Shown here: piece after piece, positions 1 to 8,846 of the stretch | Numbering within the stretch: the first letter of the stretch is position 1 | How the letters are laid out: every line of letters starts with the position of its first letter | NCBI GenBank assembly: GCA_001803315.1 | Contig: MHBQ01000084.1 | Location: 1-36,224 of the forward strand | Direction of reading: 5' to 3' | From: Lentisphaerae bacterium RIFOXYC12_FULL_60_16 | Lineage (GTDB): Bacteria; Verrucomicrobiota; Kiritimatiellia; UBA8416; YA12-FULL-60-10 | DNA: 36,224 bases | Program-made: the position numbers and the translations under genes | Notes under the pieces: generated by a model | Databases searched by the model: none | What the model was told of the DNA's origin: nothing | What the model saw: the letters and a program-made list of their open reading frames with translations, nothing else

Positions 1-708
1 GCCGTCAACCTGTTGGCGGCGTTTGATGATCCGCAGGTCGGGTTGGTCAGCGGGCCGGCTTTGATACCGGAGGGTATTTCCCGTATCGGACGGCTGGCGG
101 GGCTGGCGCTGGCGTCGCCGGCTGCCGGGTATGCCGCCGCCCGGTACCAGCGGGGGACGGGTGACATACGGGATATCCGGTGGAGTGCGATTATCGGGTG
201 CAACATGGCTTATCGCCGGGAAGCCTTCCGGGCCATGGGGCAGTTTGATCCGGCGTTCTGGCCGGGTGAGGAAATGATTGCCGCTTTCAAGACCCAGCAG
301 GCCGGGTACCGGATCCGGTTTCATACCGGCGCCTGCGTGTATCATTATCCGCGCCAGTCGTTGTCCCGGTTCTACCGCCAGATCCACGGGTATGGAGCCA
401 CCCGTATCCGGCTGATCCGGGCGGGGGTGGAGTGCGAGTGGACCACGCTGGTGCCGGCCGCCTGGGTATTGTTCCTGCTGCTGGCGGGGGTGGCCACCTG
501 GGTGCATCCGTGGGGCCTGCGCCTGTTGTCGGCCGGGTTGGGCGGGTATGCGCTGGCGGATGTGGCGGTGACGGTGAAGATGCTGGTTGAGACGCGCCAG
601 CCCGGGGATGCCTGGCTGCTGGGGTTGATCCCGGTCATGCACATCAGTTATGGTCTTGGGGAATGGATCGAGTTATGCCGTCCGGGCAGGGATTTAAGCG
701 AGCGATGA
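1..708 (+). CDS. Glycosyltransferase family 2, C-terminal part (5' truncated by window edge)
   Basis: The reading frame is open from base 1, so the N-terminal nucleotide-sugar binding part lies outside the window. What remains matches the second half of a GT-A fold family 2 glycosyltransferase. It has the acceptor-side block GCNMAYRREAF, then FDPAFWPGEE (the usual ED/EE catalytic region), then HYPRQSLSRFYRQIHGYG. Two or three hydrophobic segments near the C terminus (AAWVLFLLLAGVATWV and the following 60 residues) suggest anchoring in the inner membrane. It probably adds sugars to a lipid-linked or exported glycan. The donor and acceptor cannot be told from this fragment. The stop codon overlaps the start of the radical SAM gene (ATGA), so the two are translationally coupled. 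Confidence 0.85.
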   Translation, partial: AVNLLAAFDDPQVGLVSGPALIPEGISRIGRLAGLALASPAAGYAAARYQRGTGDIRDIRWSAIIGCNMAYRREAFRAMGQFDPAFWPGEEMIAAFKTQQAGYRIRFHTGACVYHYPRQSLSRFYRQIHGYGATRIRLIRAGVECEWTTLVPAAWVLFLLLAGVATWVHPWGLRLLSAGLGGYALADVAVTVKMLVETRQPGDAWLLGLIPVMHISYGLGEWIELCRPGRDLSER

Positions 709-1886
709 ACGATCGGGAAACATGGTTCAACCGTTTCTGGCATCGGCGGATCATTTCGCCGCGCATGATCTGCTATACGGGGTTTGCCTGCAACCTGCGG
801 TGCCGGTTCTGCTATTACCTGGAATCTTTGGAATGCGGCCGGGCAAAGAACCGGACCGTTGGCCAGATCCGGCGGCAGTTGCGTATGGGCCGTCGGTTCG
901 GCAAGACGCAGGTGGAATTCACGGGCGGAGAGCCCACGATTGTGAAGGAATTTCCGGCCCTGGTGGCCTATGCGCGGGAGCTTGGATACCGGGAAATCGG
1001 ACTGATCACCAACGGGTTACGCATGGCCGATGCGGCCTATTGCCGGGAGTTGCAGGCGGCGGGGTTGAATGATCTGTTGTTCTCCTTTCATTCCTACGAT
1101 GCGGGCATCCATGACTGGCTGACCCAGGTGCCCGGCAGTCATGACAAGCTGGTGCAGGCGGTTGAAAATGTCCGGGCGCTGGGCATGTCGTTCCGGTTCA
1201 ATTCCGTGGTGACGGCGGCCAACAGCAAGGTGCTGGATCCGCACCTCCGGTTCCTGGCCGGATTCGGGCCGCGGAGCGTGAACCTGATCGTGTTCAACCC
1301 GTCGGAGGAGACGGCTGACAACGCCTCCCACGATGCCATACGTTTCACCAGTTACGATGCCATCGGGGCGGATGTGGCGGAGGCGGTGGGTGGGTGGCGG
1401 GACCGGATCCCGGTGTTGAACGTGCGGTTCATTCCGTTCTGTTTCATGAAGGGGTTCGAGGCGCATATCCGGGACTACTGGCAGGCCATCTACGAGGCGA
1501 AGGAATGGGATCCGATCCTGCACATGGGATACCGGAAAGGGTTCTGGCGGGTGGCGGCCGCCCTGGTTGCCGGGGTGGTGATAAGCCCCCTTACCCTGGC
1601 GCGCTATGGACGTAAAAGCCCGTATGCGCTGGCGTGCGAATGCATGCAGGCGTTCCGGGTCCGCCTGCTGTTCCGGCAGCCGGCAGCCTGCCGGCGCTGT
1701 GCGTTGCGGCTGATCTGTTGCGGGTTCCACCGGGATTTCCTCAAGCAATACGGGGAACCGGAGGTGCATCCGTACGAGGATCGTCCGCTGGTCCGGAACC
1801 CGGTGCTGTTTGCGGCGTCCCGGTACCCGGAAAAGTTTCCCGGATTGGCTGCGGATGCCGCCATCATTGACAGGCAGGGGGGTTGA
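705..1886 (+). CDS. Radical SAM enzyme with C-terminal cysteine cluster
   Basis: A 393-residue radical SAM protein. The [4Fe-4S]/SAM motif is C29-x3-C33-x2-C36 (ACNLRCRFC). It is followed by the SAM-binding GGEPT motif and a partial TIM barrel with LITNGLRM and LLFSFHSYD strands. The C-terminal third carries a second cysteine group (CECMQAF, then CRRCALRLICC), as in SPASM or twitch-type auxiliary cluster domains. I start it at the ATG at 705, which overlaps the upstream stop by 4 bp. An in-frame ATG at 663 would add 14 residues inside the glycosyltransferase gene and is less likely. The reaction is unknown. Coupling to a family 2 glycosyltransferase suggests modification of a glycan or lipid-linked intermediate, or peptide maturation; this is inference. 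Confidence 0.85.
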   Translation: MNDRETWFNRFWHRRIISPRMICYTGFACNLRCRFCYYLESLECGRAKNRTVGQIRRQLRMGRRFGKTQVEFTGGEPTIVKEFPALVAYARELGYREIGLITNGLRMADAAYCRELQAAGLNDLLFSFHSYDAGIHDWLTQVPGSHDKLVQAVENVRALGMSFRFNSVVTAANSKVLDPHLRFLAGFGPRSVNLIVFNPSEETADNASHDAIRFTSYDAIGADVAEAVGGWRDRIPVLNVRFIPFCFMKGFEAHIRDYWQAIYEAKEWDPILHMGYRKGFWRVAAALVAGVVISPLTLARYGRKSPYALACECMQAFRVRLLFRQPAACRRCALRLICCGFHRDFLKQYGEPEVHPYEDRPLVRNPVLFAASRYPEKFPGLAADAAIIDRQGG

Positions 1887-1927
1887 AGGTAGGGTGCAGG
1901 CCGTTGACGGGTATGCAGGAGGATGGA

Positions 1928-2287
1928 ATGCCGACGTACGAGTATCAGTGTACCAAGTGTCAGTACCAGTTTGAAGAATTCCAAGGCATCAAGGCCGAGC
2001 CCTTGAGCCGGTGTCCGAAATGCCGGTGCAAGGTCAAGCGTCTGCCGGGCCGCGGGGCGGGCATCATCTTCAAGGGAAGTGGTTTCTACGAGACGGATTA
2101 CAAGCGTTCCGGCGGGGGGCGGAGTTCCGGTGAAGGGGGCTCGAAGCCGTCGGAGAGCGCGCCATCCGGTGAGACCAAGTCCGACACCAAGACGGAGTCG
2201 AAGGCGGAGACCAAGACCGAGGGCAAGTCTGGAACCAAGTCGTCGGGCGGCGAAAAGAAATCGGGCGGGAAGAAGCAGGCGGATTGA
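1928..2287 (+). CDS. FmdB-family zinc-ribbon protein
   Basis: A 119-residue protein starting MPTYEYQCTKC. It has the two-CxxC zinc ribbon of the FmdB / CxxC_CXXC_SSSS family (C8-x2-C11 and C29-x2-C32), followed by the usual SGFYETDYKR segment. The C-terminal half is a low-complexity tail rich in Lys, Ser, Thr, Glu and Gly, with repeated TK and TE steps, and is probably disordered. An in-frame TTG at 1883 exists, but AGGAGG at 1917-1922, five bases before the ATG at 1928, fixes the start. FmdB proteins are small putative regulators of uncertain function. A second zinc-ribbon gene follows 24 bp downstream. Confidence 0.9.
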   Translation: MPTYEYQCTKCQYQFEEFQGIKAEPLSRCPKCRCKVKRLPGRGAGIIFKGSGFYETDYKRSGGGRSSGEGGSKPSESAPSGETKSDTKTESKAETKTEGKSGTKSSGGEKKSGGKKQAD

Positions 2288-2311
2288 TCGTTTTACGGAA
2301 GGCAGGCAACC

Positions 2312-3001
2312 ATGTTGATTTGCGGAAAATGCAACACACAGAACCAGTTGGGACGGGTGTTCTGCTCGTCGTGCGGCGCCAAGCTCGACTTGTCGAACAT
2401 GGGCAGCGAAGCCATCGGCGCCTTTCAGAACAAATCCGGCATGAAGCGGTTCGTGTGGATCGTGCCGGCGGTGCTCGGGGTGATCATCCTGGTCAACCTG
2501 GTGCTGGCGTTATGGCCGGCATCCCGGCTGATCGGGGCGGAAGGAACGCGTGTCGGAGGTCGCCGTGTCGAGCAGCAGTTGCAGGCCATGATGCAGGCGG
2601 CGCCGGGGCAGGCGATCCAGCAGGAGTATGCCGAGAAGGATATCAACGGGTATTTCCAGTTTTTCAAGGATGGGAAGGTCGGGTTTGATTCGGTCCGGGT
2701 ATCCGTCCAGCCGAATGCCGTTGTGGTGCGGACCTCCAGCACCCTGTTCAAGATTCCGCTGGGCAAAAAACCCCTGGCGATGCGGTTGACGTATACCGTG
2801 AACGCGGTGCCGTCGGGGAACCAGGTGCATCTGGTGTCCGCCTCGATCGGGCATCTGCCCGCCCTGGGGCCCCTGCGCACCATGGTGTTCCGGAAGCTTT
2901 ACGGAAACCTGTCGGCCCAGCGTGAGTGGAAGGGTATGGCCAACCTCGGCGATATCAAGGCGGAAGCCGGCAAGTTCAAGGTGTTGGTCAACAAGCGATG
3001 A
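2312..3001 (+). CDS. Zinc-ribbon membrane protein of unknown function
   Basis: A 229-residue protein with an N-terminal zinc ribbon (C4-x2-C7 and C18-x2-C21). A short linker leads to one transmembrane helix (about residues 46-66, WIVPAVLGVIILVNLVLALW), followed by a domain of about 160 residues with no family I recognise. By the zinc-ribbon/TM pattern, the ribbon is probably cytoplasmic and the C-terminal domain periplasmic. A purine-rich GGAAGG sequence precedes the ATG. Its stop codon overlaps the next start (ATGA at 2998), so it is co-translated with the exported protein downstream. No function is proposed. Confidence 0.8.
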   Translation: MLICGKCNTQNQLGRVFCSSCGAKLDLSNMGSEAIGAFQNKSGMKRFVWIVPAVLGVIILVNLVLALWPASRLIGAEGTRVGGRRVEQQLQAMMQAAPGQAIQQEYAEKDINGYFQFFKDGKVGFDSVRVSVQPNAVVVRTSSTLFKIPLGKKPLAMRLTYTVNAVPSGNQVHLVSASIGHLPALGPLRTMVFRKLYGNLSAQREWKGMANLGDIKAEAGKFKVLVNKR

Positions 3002-4215
3002 ATGAATCCCGGGCACGGCGCATCGTGCTCATGGTCTGGCTGGTTGCCGCGACGGCGGTTCCGGCCCCGGAGCCGATTCCCGCTGATCCACCGCTTCCGG
3101 CTTCGATCCGGAGCGATTCAGGCCGTTTCACGGTTGTCGGTCGTGATTCCGCGCAATCCTTCCTGCTGGTACGGTGGGCGGAGACGGTTGCCGGCCGTGT
3201 TGAGCCGTTGCTGAACGAGCCCCTCGTTATTCCGGCTGATCAGTTTGTCATTGCCTGCCAGTTGGAAACCAACCGTGTGGATGGCCGTATCTCGGCCATG
3301 CTGGAGCCATACGGGAGCCGGTGGGTGTCGCGGGTACGCGTGATGAATCCCGACGGGGTTGATCCGTTTTTTGCGGATCATGCCCTGTGCGGGCAGTTGT
3401 TGCGGTGGTGGTTGGCGGGCGCCACCAATCCGGCCCTGTCCCGGGCCGCGGTGGTGACCCATGCGTTGCCGGAATGGTTTGTGACCGGTATGGTGGAGAA
3501 CCTGACCCGGGAACGCAAGGCAGCCAACAGTGAACGATGTTACCGCGCGTGGGAATCCGGAACGCTCCCTCCGATCCGTTCCCTGTTTGGCACGAATGCG
3601 CCGGTGGACAAGGGATATGATCCCGGAACCAACGGTATGGAACGTGCCCAGGCGGGTCTGATGGTCGGCTGGATCCTGCAGGTGCCCCGTTCGGCGGGTG
3701 CCCTGACACGGTTGCGTGAACGCTGGGCGTCCGGGCTGCCGGTCACGGCCGAATGGATCGGGCAGGTCCTGTGGGGTTATGAGACGGTGGGAGATTTTAC
3801 CGACGGGTGGGATCGTTGGATGGAGCGGCAGAAGCGCATGATCTACCGCCCCGGCACGCCGACCCGCATGGCGGTCGAGTCCCTGCGTGCGGAATTGTGG
3901 TCGATGCCGGGTTTGCAGGGCATGCCGGCCGTGGAGAAGACCGGGGGACTGGTCCGTCCGGTCAACATGGCGGACTTGGCGCGTTACCGCAAGGAACCCT
4001 GGTTTGAGGGGTTTGCCAGGAACAAGGCCATGCGGCTGCAGTTGCTGATGCTGGGGCAGGGGCCGGTGTTTGAGAAAGCCGTTCGGGGTTACCTGGACTA
4101 TCTGGAGGCGCTGACGCGTTGGACCACCCGCGGCAGGCTTGAGCGCCTGCTGAAGGAAGCCGATGTCGCCATGACCGAGCTCGAGCGGATAACGGATGGA
4201 TCATCCGGCCTGTGA
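2998..4215 (+). CDS. Exported protein of unknown function
   Basis: A 405-residue protein. The start is taken at the ATG at 2998, which overlaps the previous stop. The N terminus looks like a Sec signal peptide: basic MNESRARR, a hydrophobic core (IVLMVWLVAATAV), then a Pro-rich stretch. The mature part has mixed alpha/beta composition. It includes a helical middle (FFADHALCGQLLRWWLAGA, then ALPEWFVTGMVENLTRERK) that faintly resembles peptidase-like helical domains, but no HExxH or other catalytic motif is present. It ends 7 bp from the convergent lacI-family gene, leaving no room for a separate terminator. The family is not recognised. Confidence 0.8.
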   Translation: MNESRARRIVLMVWLVAATAVPAPEPIPADPPLPASIRSDSGRFTVVGRDSAQSFLLVRWAETVAGRVEPLLNEPLVIPADQFVIACQLETNRVDGRISAMLEPYGSRWVSRVRVMNPDGVDPFFADHALCGQLLRWWLAGATNPALSRAAVVTHALPEWFVTGMVENLTRERKAANSERCYRAWESGTLPPIRSLFGTNAPVDKGYDPGTNGMERAQAGLMVGWILQVPRSAGALTRLRERWASGLPVTAEWIGQVLWGYETVGDFTDGWDRWMERQKRMIYRPGTPTRMAVESLRAELWSMPGLQGMPAVEKTGGLVRPVNMADLARYRKEPWFEGFARNKAMRLQLLMLGQGPVFEKAVRGYLDYLEALTRWTTRGRLERLLKEADVAMTELERITDGSSGL

Positions 4216-4222
4216 TTTCCGT

Positions 4223-5314
4223 TCAAGTCCGGATGGTCGAGGAACGAACGATCAGGTTTGACGGGCTGACGATACGGCGGAAGGGGAGATTGGCTCGCTT
4301 CTGTTTCATGCGGTCCATGAGCAGGCCAAACGCGAGGGCGCCGGCCTGGTCATCCGCCGTGCTGATCGAGGTCAGCGGCAACAGGCCGTAGATGGCGAGA
4401 ATGGAATTGCCGGCGCCCATCACCGACACGTCGCCGGGAATCCTGCAACCGGTTTCCATCAGGATCCGGGCGGCCAGGGACGCCAGGGTGTCGTGGCTGA
4501 TCAGGGCGTCAAAACACCCGCGCTGGGTTTCCAGGCATGCGCGAATACCGGTGACCAGTGGCTCGGCATCCACGAATTCACTCTGAAGATCTTCGATGGC
4601 TATCTGCAGTTCCAGGGGAGGGGGCAATCCCTCGCGGGCCAGAAGGTCGCGAATCGCCTGATCGCGAATCACATTAATGCGCCCGGTCGGGATGGTGTCG
4701 ATCAGGCCGATGCGGCGCCGGCCTGTTTCAAGCAGGTGGCGGACCTGGAGCCGGCCCACCTGTTGGTAATCGGGGCTGATATCGTCACATTCAAAATCCA
4801 GCAGTGCCGACCCGTCGAGTGTGACCACGGGAAACCCGTCGTTGACAAGACGCCGGAGTTCCGTGTGCGGACCCTTGTCTGCCGGGTAAATCACGAGGCC
4901 ATCCATCGACCGGTCCGCCAGTCTCCGGATCAGCCGGTCCTCCGATTCCGAATCGTTGGGATGGGAACTCACGATGACGGTATAATCGTGCTGCATGGCG
5001 GTGTCGGTGAGCCCCATGGCCCGCGAATTCGGAGAACCGGTGCCGAATCCGGGCGAGATGTAGCCGATCACGTGGGATCGACCGGAGCGCAGGGAGCGTG
5101 CGGCGAGGTTGGGGCGATAACCGAGTTCACCGGCCAGCTTCATGACATGCCGGCGGGTTGCTTCGGATGCCCAGCAGTTGGATCGGCGGTTGAGTATCTG
5201 GCTGACGGTTGTTACGTGGATGCCGGCTTGCCGGGCGATATCGGACAAGGTGGTCCGCCGCCTTTGTCCGGTTGTTTTCCGGATCGCGCGATGTTTTTCC
5301 CTGGCGCCTGTCAT
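4223..5314 (-). CDS. LacI-family transcriptional regulator
   Basis: A 363-residue LacI/GalR regulator. The N-terminal helix-turn-helix starts near residue 21 (TLSDIARQAGIHVTTVSQIL), and the hinge helix includes NLAARSLRSGRS. The rest is a periplasmic-binding-protein-like sugar sensor with the usual blocks: VIGYISPGFG, DRLIRRLADRSMDGLVIYP, DALISHDTLA and SVMGAGNS. The N-terminal extension of about 20 basic residues is longer than usual. The gene is divergent from the glycosidase-like gene at 5452. A perfect palindrome with a central CG, the classical form of a LacI-family operator, lies between them, so it probably controls both units in response to a carbohydrate. The ligand is unknown. Confidence 0.93.
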   Translation of the reverse strand: MTGAREKHRAIRKTTGQRRRTTLSDIARQAGIHVTTVSQILNRRSNCWASEATRRHVMKLAGELGYRPNLAARSLRSGRSHVIGYISPGFGTGSPNSRAMGLTDTAMQHDYTVIVSSHPNDSESEDRLIRRLADRSMDGLVIYPADKGPHTELRRLVNDGFPVVTLDGSALLDFECDDISPDYQQVGRLQVRHLLETGRRRIGLIDTIPTGRINVIRDQAIRDLLAREGLPPPLELQIAIEDLQSEFVDAEPLVTGIRACLETQRGCFDALISHDTLASLAARILMETGCRIPGDVSVMGAGNSILAIYGLLPLTSISTADDQAGALAFGLLMDRMKQKRANLPFRRIVSPSNLIVRSSTIRT

Positions 5315-5372
5315 GATTGCGACCGATTCATATCACCAAACCGTCTGACCGTACAGGAAATATCAATAGTAC

Positions 5373-5401
5373 TTGAACAAACCTAACGTTAGGTATAGAC
5401 T
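5373..5401 (+). promoter_or_regulatory. Promoter with LacI-type operator (perfect palindrome 5381-5394)
   Basis: The sequence ACCTAACGTTAGGT at 5381-5394 is a perfect 14-bp palindrome with a central CG, as expected for LacI-family operators. A -35-like TTGAAC at 5373-5378 lies before it. After it are two -10 choices: TAGACT at 5396-5401 (17-bp spacing) or TATAGA at 5394-5399 (15-bp spacing). A repressor bound here would block the promoter of the plus-strand unit (5452-8794). It could also autoregulate the minus-strand repressor gene. The assignment to this repressor rests on adjacency only. Confidence 0.7.
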
Positions 5402-5451
5402 TTCCGCACGTTGTTATCCCGGTTGGAAGGCGCTTTTACAGGAGCGTTGAC

Positions 5452-7065
5452 ATGGATTCTGCTTGCCGGAATGAGGGGTCCGCCTTTTTTTCGAATTTGC
5501 CGGCCCTGGTGGTTGACGGATTTTCAGCTTCGTCCGGAGTCGGCGCGGGGTGGATGCCGGTTGGATATGAGCTGGATGCCTTTACCGGGGTTGGATTGGC
5601 GACCGGCGCGCACAGTCCTGCCGGTGTCCTGACCCTGGATCTGAAATTGACCGGCTGGCACCGGTTGCATATCGCCCACAACCCGGTGGTCAGGATCTGG
5701 CTGGAAGGTGAGACGGGTTATCGTGAGTTGCCGGGCGATTCGTCAACGGTGGGGGAAACCGAGGCCCTGTGTGCCGATTTTACCAGCCGCCGGGTCTGTC
5801 TGGCGCCGGTTCGCGGCGCTGATTGTTCCCGTGAGGTGACGGTGTTCTACCTGCGGGCGGAACCCTGCGCGCCGCCATCGGCGGGACATCGCAACCTGGT
5901 GGCAACCAACGATGGCCACGGGGTGTTTTGTCATGGCATCGACGCGCCGGAGGATCTGCGACGGTACCTGGTCCCGTTCCGGGACAGCGATTTTTTCCGA
6001 ATCCTCTGGGGCACCTATGGGGGAGGACCGCTTACGTTGAAACCGGGTTCGCGGTTCACCGATCTGGACGCCCGCTTGAAAGAAGACGCGTATTACTACG
6101 ACCGGGACCGCGTCTATGGCCGGTCCCTGTTCCGCATGAAGGAAGCCGGCATTGATCCCCTGGCGGTGGTGCGGCAGGCCACCCGTGCGTACGGGTTGGA
6201 ACTGCATTACTATTTCCGCATGGCGGCTTTTTACGGCCCGTTTCCGCATGTGCGTTGGACCACCCGGTTCTTTGCCGAACATCCGGAATGGCGCTGCCGT
6301 GACGAACACGGCCGGGAAGTGAACATGATCAGCTACGCCTTCCCCGGGGTGCAGGATTACGTACTGGCGTATTTTGAGGAGCTGCTGGATTATGATCCCG
6401 ACGGTTTATGCCTCGCGTTCAACCGTGGATTGCCGTTGATGATCTGCGAGGCGCCGGTGATTGAAGCGTTCCGCAAACGGCATGGCCGGGCGCCGCGCTT
6501 GCCGGAGGAATGCGACACGCCTGAATTCCAGGCGGTACGGTTTGACTTGCTGGCGGGGTTTGTGGAGCGGGCGAACCGCCTGGTTGCGAAGCGCGGGAAG
6601 GCGCTGTCCTGTATCGTGCCGCGTGATTTTGCGCGAAGCAGGCAGCTGGGCCTGGATATTGAGATGATGACCCGGAAGGGCCTGTTCGAATCGGTCATGG
6701 TCGGCGCCGGCCATCGTGACGATCCGGCGCTTGCCGCCGATCTGGCTCCGGTCCTGGCCTTGAAGAGCGGGGGTACCCGCGTCTATGGCGGGGGATCTTC
6801 GGTTCGTGCGCACGGGGGCGCCTGGATGTGCGATTTTCCGGAACAGGCGCGCCGCATGTCCGCCATCCTCGATGCCGGACTGGATGGAGGATTTGTCTGG
6901 GACGCGGACGTCCAGGGACGGAACTGGCCTGCCTGGAAACAGTTCGGGAACCGGAAGGTCCTGGAACGTATCATGCAGGGAGCGTGGCCAAAGGCGCAGG
7001 AACATGAAACGCGGCGCATACACGATCTGGTTGTCGGCCGGTACAACCCGTGGCATGCGTATTGA
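5452..7065 (+). CDS. TIM-barrel glycoside hydrolase-like protein
   Basis: A 537-residue protein with no signal peptide, so probably cytoplasmic. Residues 1 to about 150 look like a beta-sandwich domain (LTLDLKLTGWHRLHI, VVRIWLEGETGYRELPG). The remainder resembles family-10-like glycosyl hydrolase TIM barrels (GHL10/DUF-type): DFFRILWGTYGGG, LELHYYFRMAAFYGP, FFAEHPEWRCRDEHG, YFEELLDYDPDGLCLAF and FVERANRLVAKRGKALSCIV. The HPEW and FDPDG-like blocks recall that group, but I cannot assign the acid/base and nucleophile. AGGAG at 5440-5444 lies seven bases before the ATG. It is the first gene of a LacI-controlled unit and is followed 28 bp later by an exported beta-repeat protein. Confidence 0.65.
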   Translation: MDSACRNEGSAFFSNLPALVVDGFSASSGVGAGWMPVGYELDAFTGVGLATGAHSPAGVLTLDLKLTGWHRLHIAHNPVVRIWLEGETGYRELPGDSSTVGETEALCADFTSRRVCLAPVRGADCSREVTVFYLRAEPCAPPSAGHRNLVATNDGHGVFCHGIDAPEDLRRYLVPFRDSDFFRILWGTYGGGPLTLKPGSRFTDLDARLKEDAYYYDRDRVYGRSLFRMKEAGIDPLAVVRQATRAYGLELHYYFRMAAFYGPFPHVRWTTRFFAEHPEWRCRDEHGREVNMISYAFPGVQDYVLAYFEELLDYDPDGLCLAFNRGLPLMICEAPVIEAFRKRHGRAPRLPEECDTPEFQAVRFDLLAGFVERANRLVAKRGKALSCIVPRDFARSRQLGLDIEMMTRKGLFESVMVGAGHRDDPALAADLAPVLALKSGGTRVYGGGSSVRAHGGAWMCDFPEQARRMSAILDAGLDGGFVWDADVQGRNWPAWKQFGNRKVLERIMQGAWPKAQEHETRRIHDLVVGRYNPWHAY

Positions 7066-7093
7066 GGAAAATTCCGACCATACCGAGGCAACG

Positions 7094-8794
7094 ATGAAAC
7101 GTGCTGGACAACGTTGGTGCGGCGGGTTGTTGGCGCTGGTGGTTGCCTTTCCGGCATTTTCCGTATTTGCTGCAAACACGATCTGGAACCAGGCGGGGAC
7201 CGGCAACTGGTCGGAAGGGGGCAACTGGTCGCTGGGTGAACCGGGTCCCGGCCTGTTGGCCTATATCGACAACAACGGCACGGCGTTGTGTGGCGCCGGT
7301 GAGGTTAGTGAAGGCATTACCCTGGGAAGTTCGGCCAACCAGAACGGTACGATCCGTCTGGATGACGCCACGGACAGCCTGACGAACACCGTAAATCTTG
7401 TCAGCCTGGGGATGACCGGCACGGGGACCCTCGTATTGGTGAACGGGTCGTTCTACAGCGACAAGGGTATGCGGCTCGGATACTATGCCGCCGGGCGCGG
7501 ATATTTTAACCAATCCAACGGCACGGCCATCTTTTATGCCGATATCAACATCGGGGCAAGTGTGGGTGTCGGGGAAGTCTACCAGAGCGGCGGGCGTTTC
7601 GAACTGCGCACGGCCGGTGTGAACAACGGTCGGTTTTTCATCCGTAACGGCCGGTATGACCTGGTGGGCGGCAGTCTGGTGGTAACCGGATATAACTTCA
7701 ACATCGGTACTGATATCGGCCAGGTGGGTCGCCTGGTTGTGAATGGAGCGGCGGCGGTTTTGGATATCCGCGATGCGGAGAATGTAAACGGTGTTCCGGT
7801 TGCGATCGGCAACGGCGGGGAAGGTTGGCTGGAGGTCAGGCAGGGAACGGTTTACGGCGACAGCGGCTGGCTGATCGGCAACAGCCATACCGGTCGGATC
7901 GTTCAAACCGGTGGTGTCATGGACCTGAAAACCATCACCATGGGAAATAACGCTGCAGGGGTGGGCACCTATGAAGGCCGAGCCGGCGTCCTGCGTGTGG
8001 AGAAGATCGTCTGGCCGGATCGCAGCATCCGGGTGGGAGCGACTGGTCGCGGGCTGTTTTTGATGGGGGATGCCGATGGCACCCTTTCCGTTGAACAGAA
8101 GACGGCCGGCGCCGGCATGACGGTTCGTGTGACGGCCGGGTCCGCCGGTGAATGCCGGGGTTGGTCGGATAACGGTATCACCAACCGGTTCGGGTTGACC
8201 GGTCCGTTGATACAGAATGGCCGCATGGTGGCGGATGGCTACGGGACGGACCGGACGCTGAACCTGACGGGCATGGCGTCGCTGGCCAGCACCTTCACCA
8301 ACGGGGTGGCGGAAAGCAACGGGTGGTTTGCCGTGAACCGCGGGAAATTGATGCTGCCGCCGGTGACCGTGTCCGCTTCGGCGGCGAACTGGGGGGAACC
8401 GGCTGCGGATACGCAACCGGACATGATCAATGCCGTGCGATGGACCTTCACCGGTGCGACGAGCGGAAAACTGTCGGGCGTTTTGCTGGCAACGGATTGT
8501 GCGGATGTGCCCGGACCGGGCCAGCTTCAGATGATCAGTGTGCATGGGTTCACGGGAGTCTCCGGATTTACTTCAGGGGCGATGACCCTGCGGTATGATC
8601 CATTTGCCGCCGCGGCCCGGGGCATTGCTGAAACGGACCTGAAATGTTTCCGGTGGAGTGGATCCCGCTGGCAGTATCTGGAATCCATGCTGGATGTCGA
8701 CAACAAGCTGATCGCAGTCGGCGGACAGACCAACCTGGGGACCTATGCGGTTGGCCGGGTTTTAAACAGGGGAACGGTGTTCGCGGTCCAATAA
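7094..8794 (+). CDS. Exported beta-repeat (passenger-like) protein
   Basis: A 566-residue protein with a clear signal peptide ending near SVFAA (hydrophobic core GGLLALVVAFPAFSVFA). The mature N terminus, WNQAGTGNWSEGGNWSLG, is the motif that opens many PVC autotransporter-type and PEP-CTERM-type beta-repeat proteins. It is followed by Gly/Asn-rich repeats such as GTGTLVLVNGSFYSDKG, GRGYFNQSNGTA and VYQSGGRF, consistent with a right-handed beta-helix. A second, non-repetitive beta domain follows. No beta-barrel, sortase signal or PEP-CTERM anchor is visible at the C terminus, so how it stays at the cell surface is unclear. The ATG at 7094 is chosen because the signal peptide begins there; an in-frame extension back to 6785 would overlap the preceding gene. 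Confidence 0.8.
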   Translation: MKRAGQRWCGGLLALVVAFPAFSVFAANTIWNQAGTGNWSEGGNWSLGEPGPGLLAYIDNNGTALCGAGEVSEGITLGSSANQNGTIRLDDATDSLTNTVNLVSLGMTGTGTLVLVNGSFYSDKGMRLGYYAAGRGYFNQSNGTAIFYADINIGASVGVGEVYQSGGRFELRTAGVNNGRFFIRNGRYDLVGGSLVVTGYNFNIGTDIGQVGRLVVNGAAAVLDIRDAENVNGVPVAIGNGGEGWLEVRQGTVYGDSGWLIGNSHTGRIVQTGGVMDLKTITMGNNAAGVGTYEGRAGVLRVEKIVWPDRSIRVGATGRGLFLMGDADGTLSVEQKTAGAGMTVRVTAGSAGECRGWSDNGITNRFGLTGPLIQNGRMVADGYGTDRTLNLTGMASLASTFTNGVAESNGWFAVNRGKLMLPPVTVSASAANWGEPAADTQPDMINAVRWTFTGATSGKLSGVLLATDCADVPGPGQLQMISVHGFTGVSGFTSGAMTLRYDPFAAAARGIAETDLKCFRWSGSRWQYLESMLDVDNKLIAVGGQTNLGTYAVGRVLNRGTVFAVQ

Positions 8795-8846
8795 CGGCGC
8801 CATGGGAGCGCGGGCCGGGGTGGTTCGGGCGGCGGCGGTCCGGATG

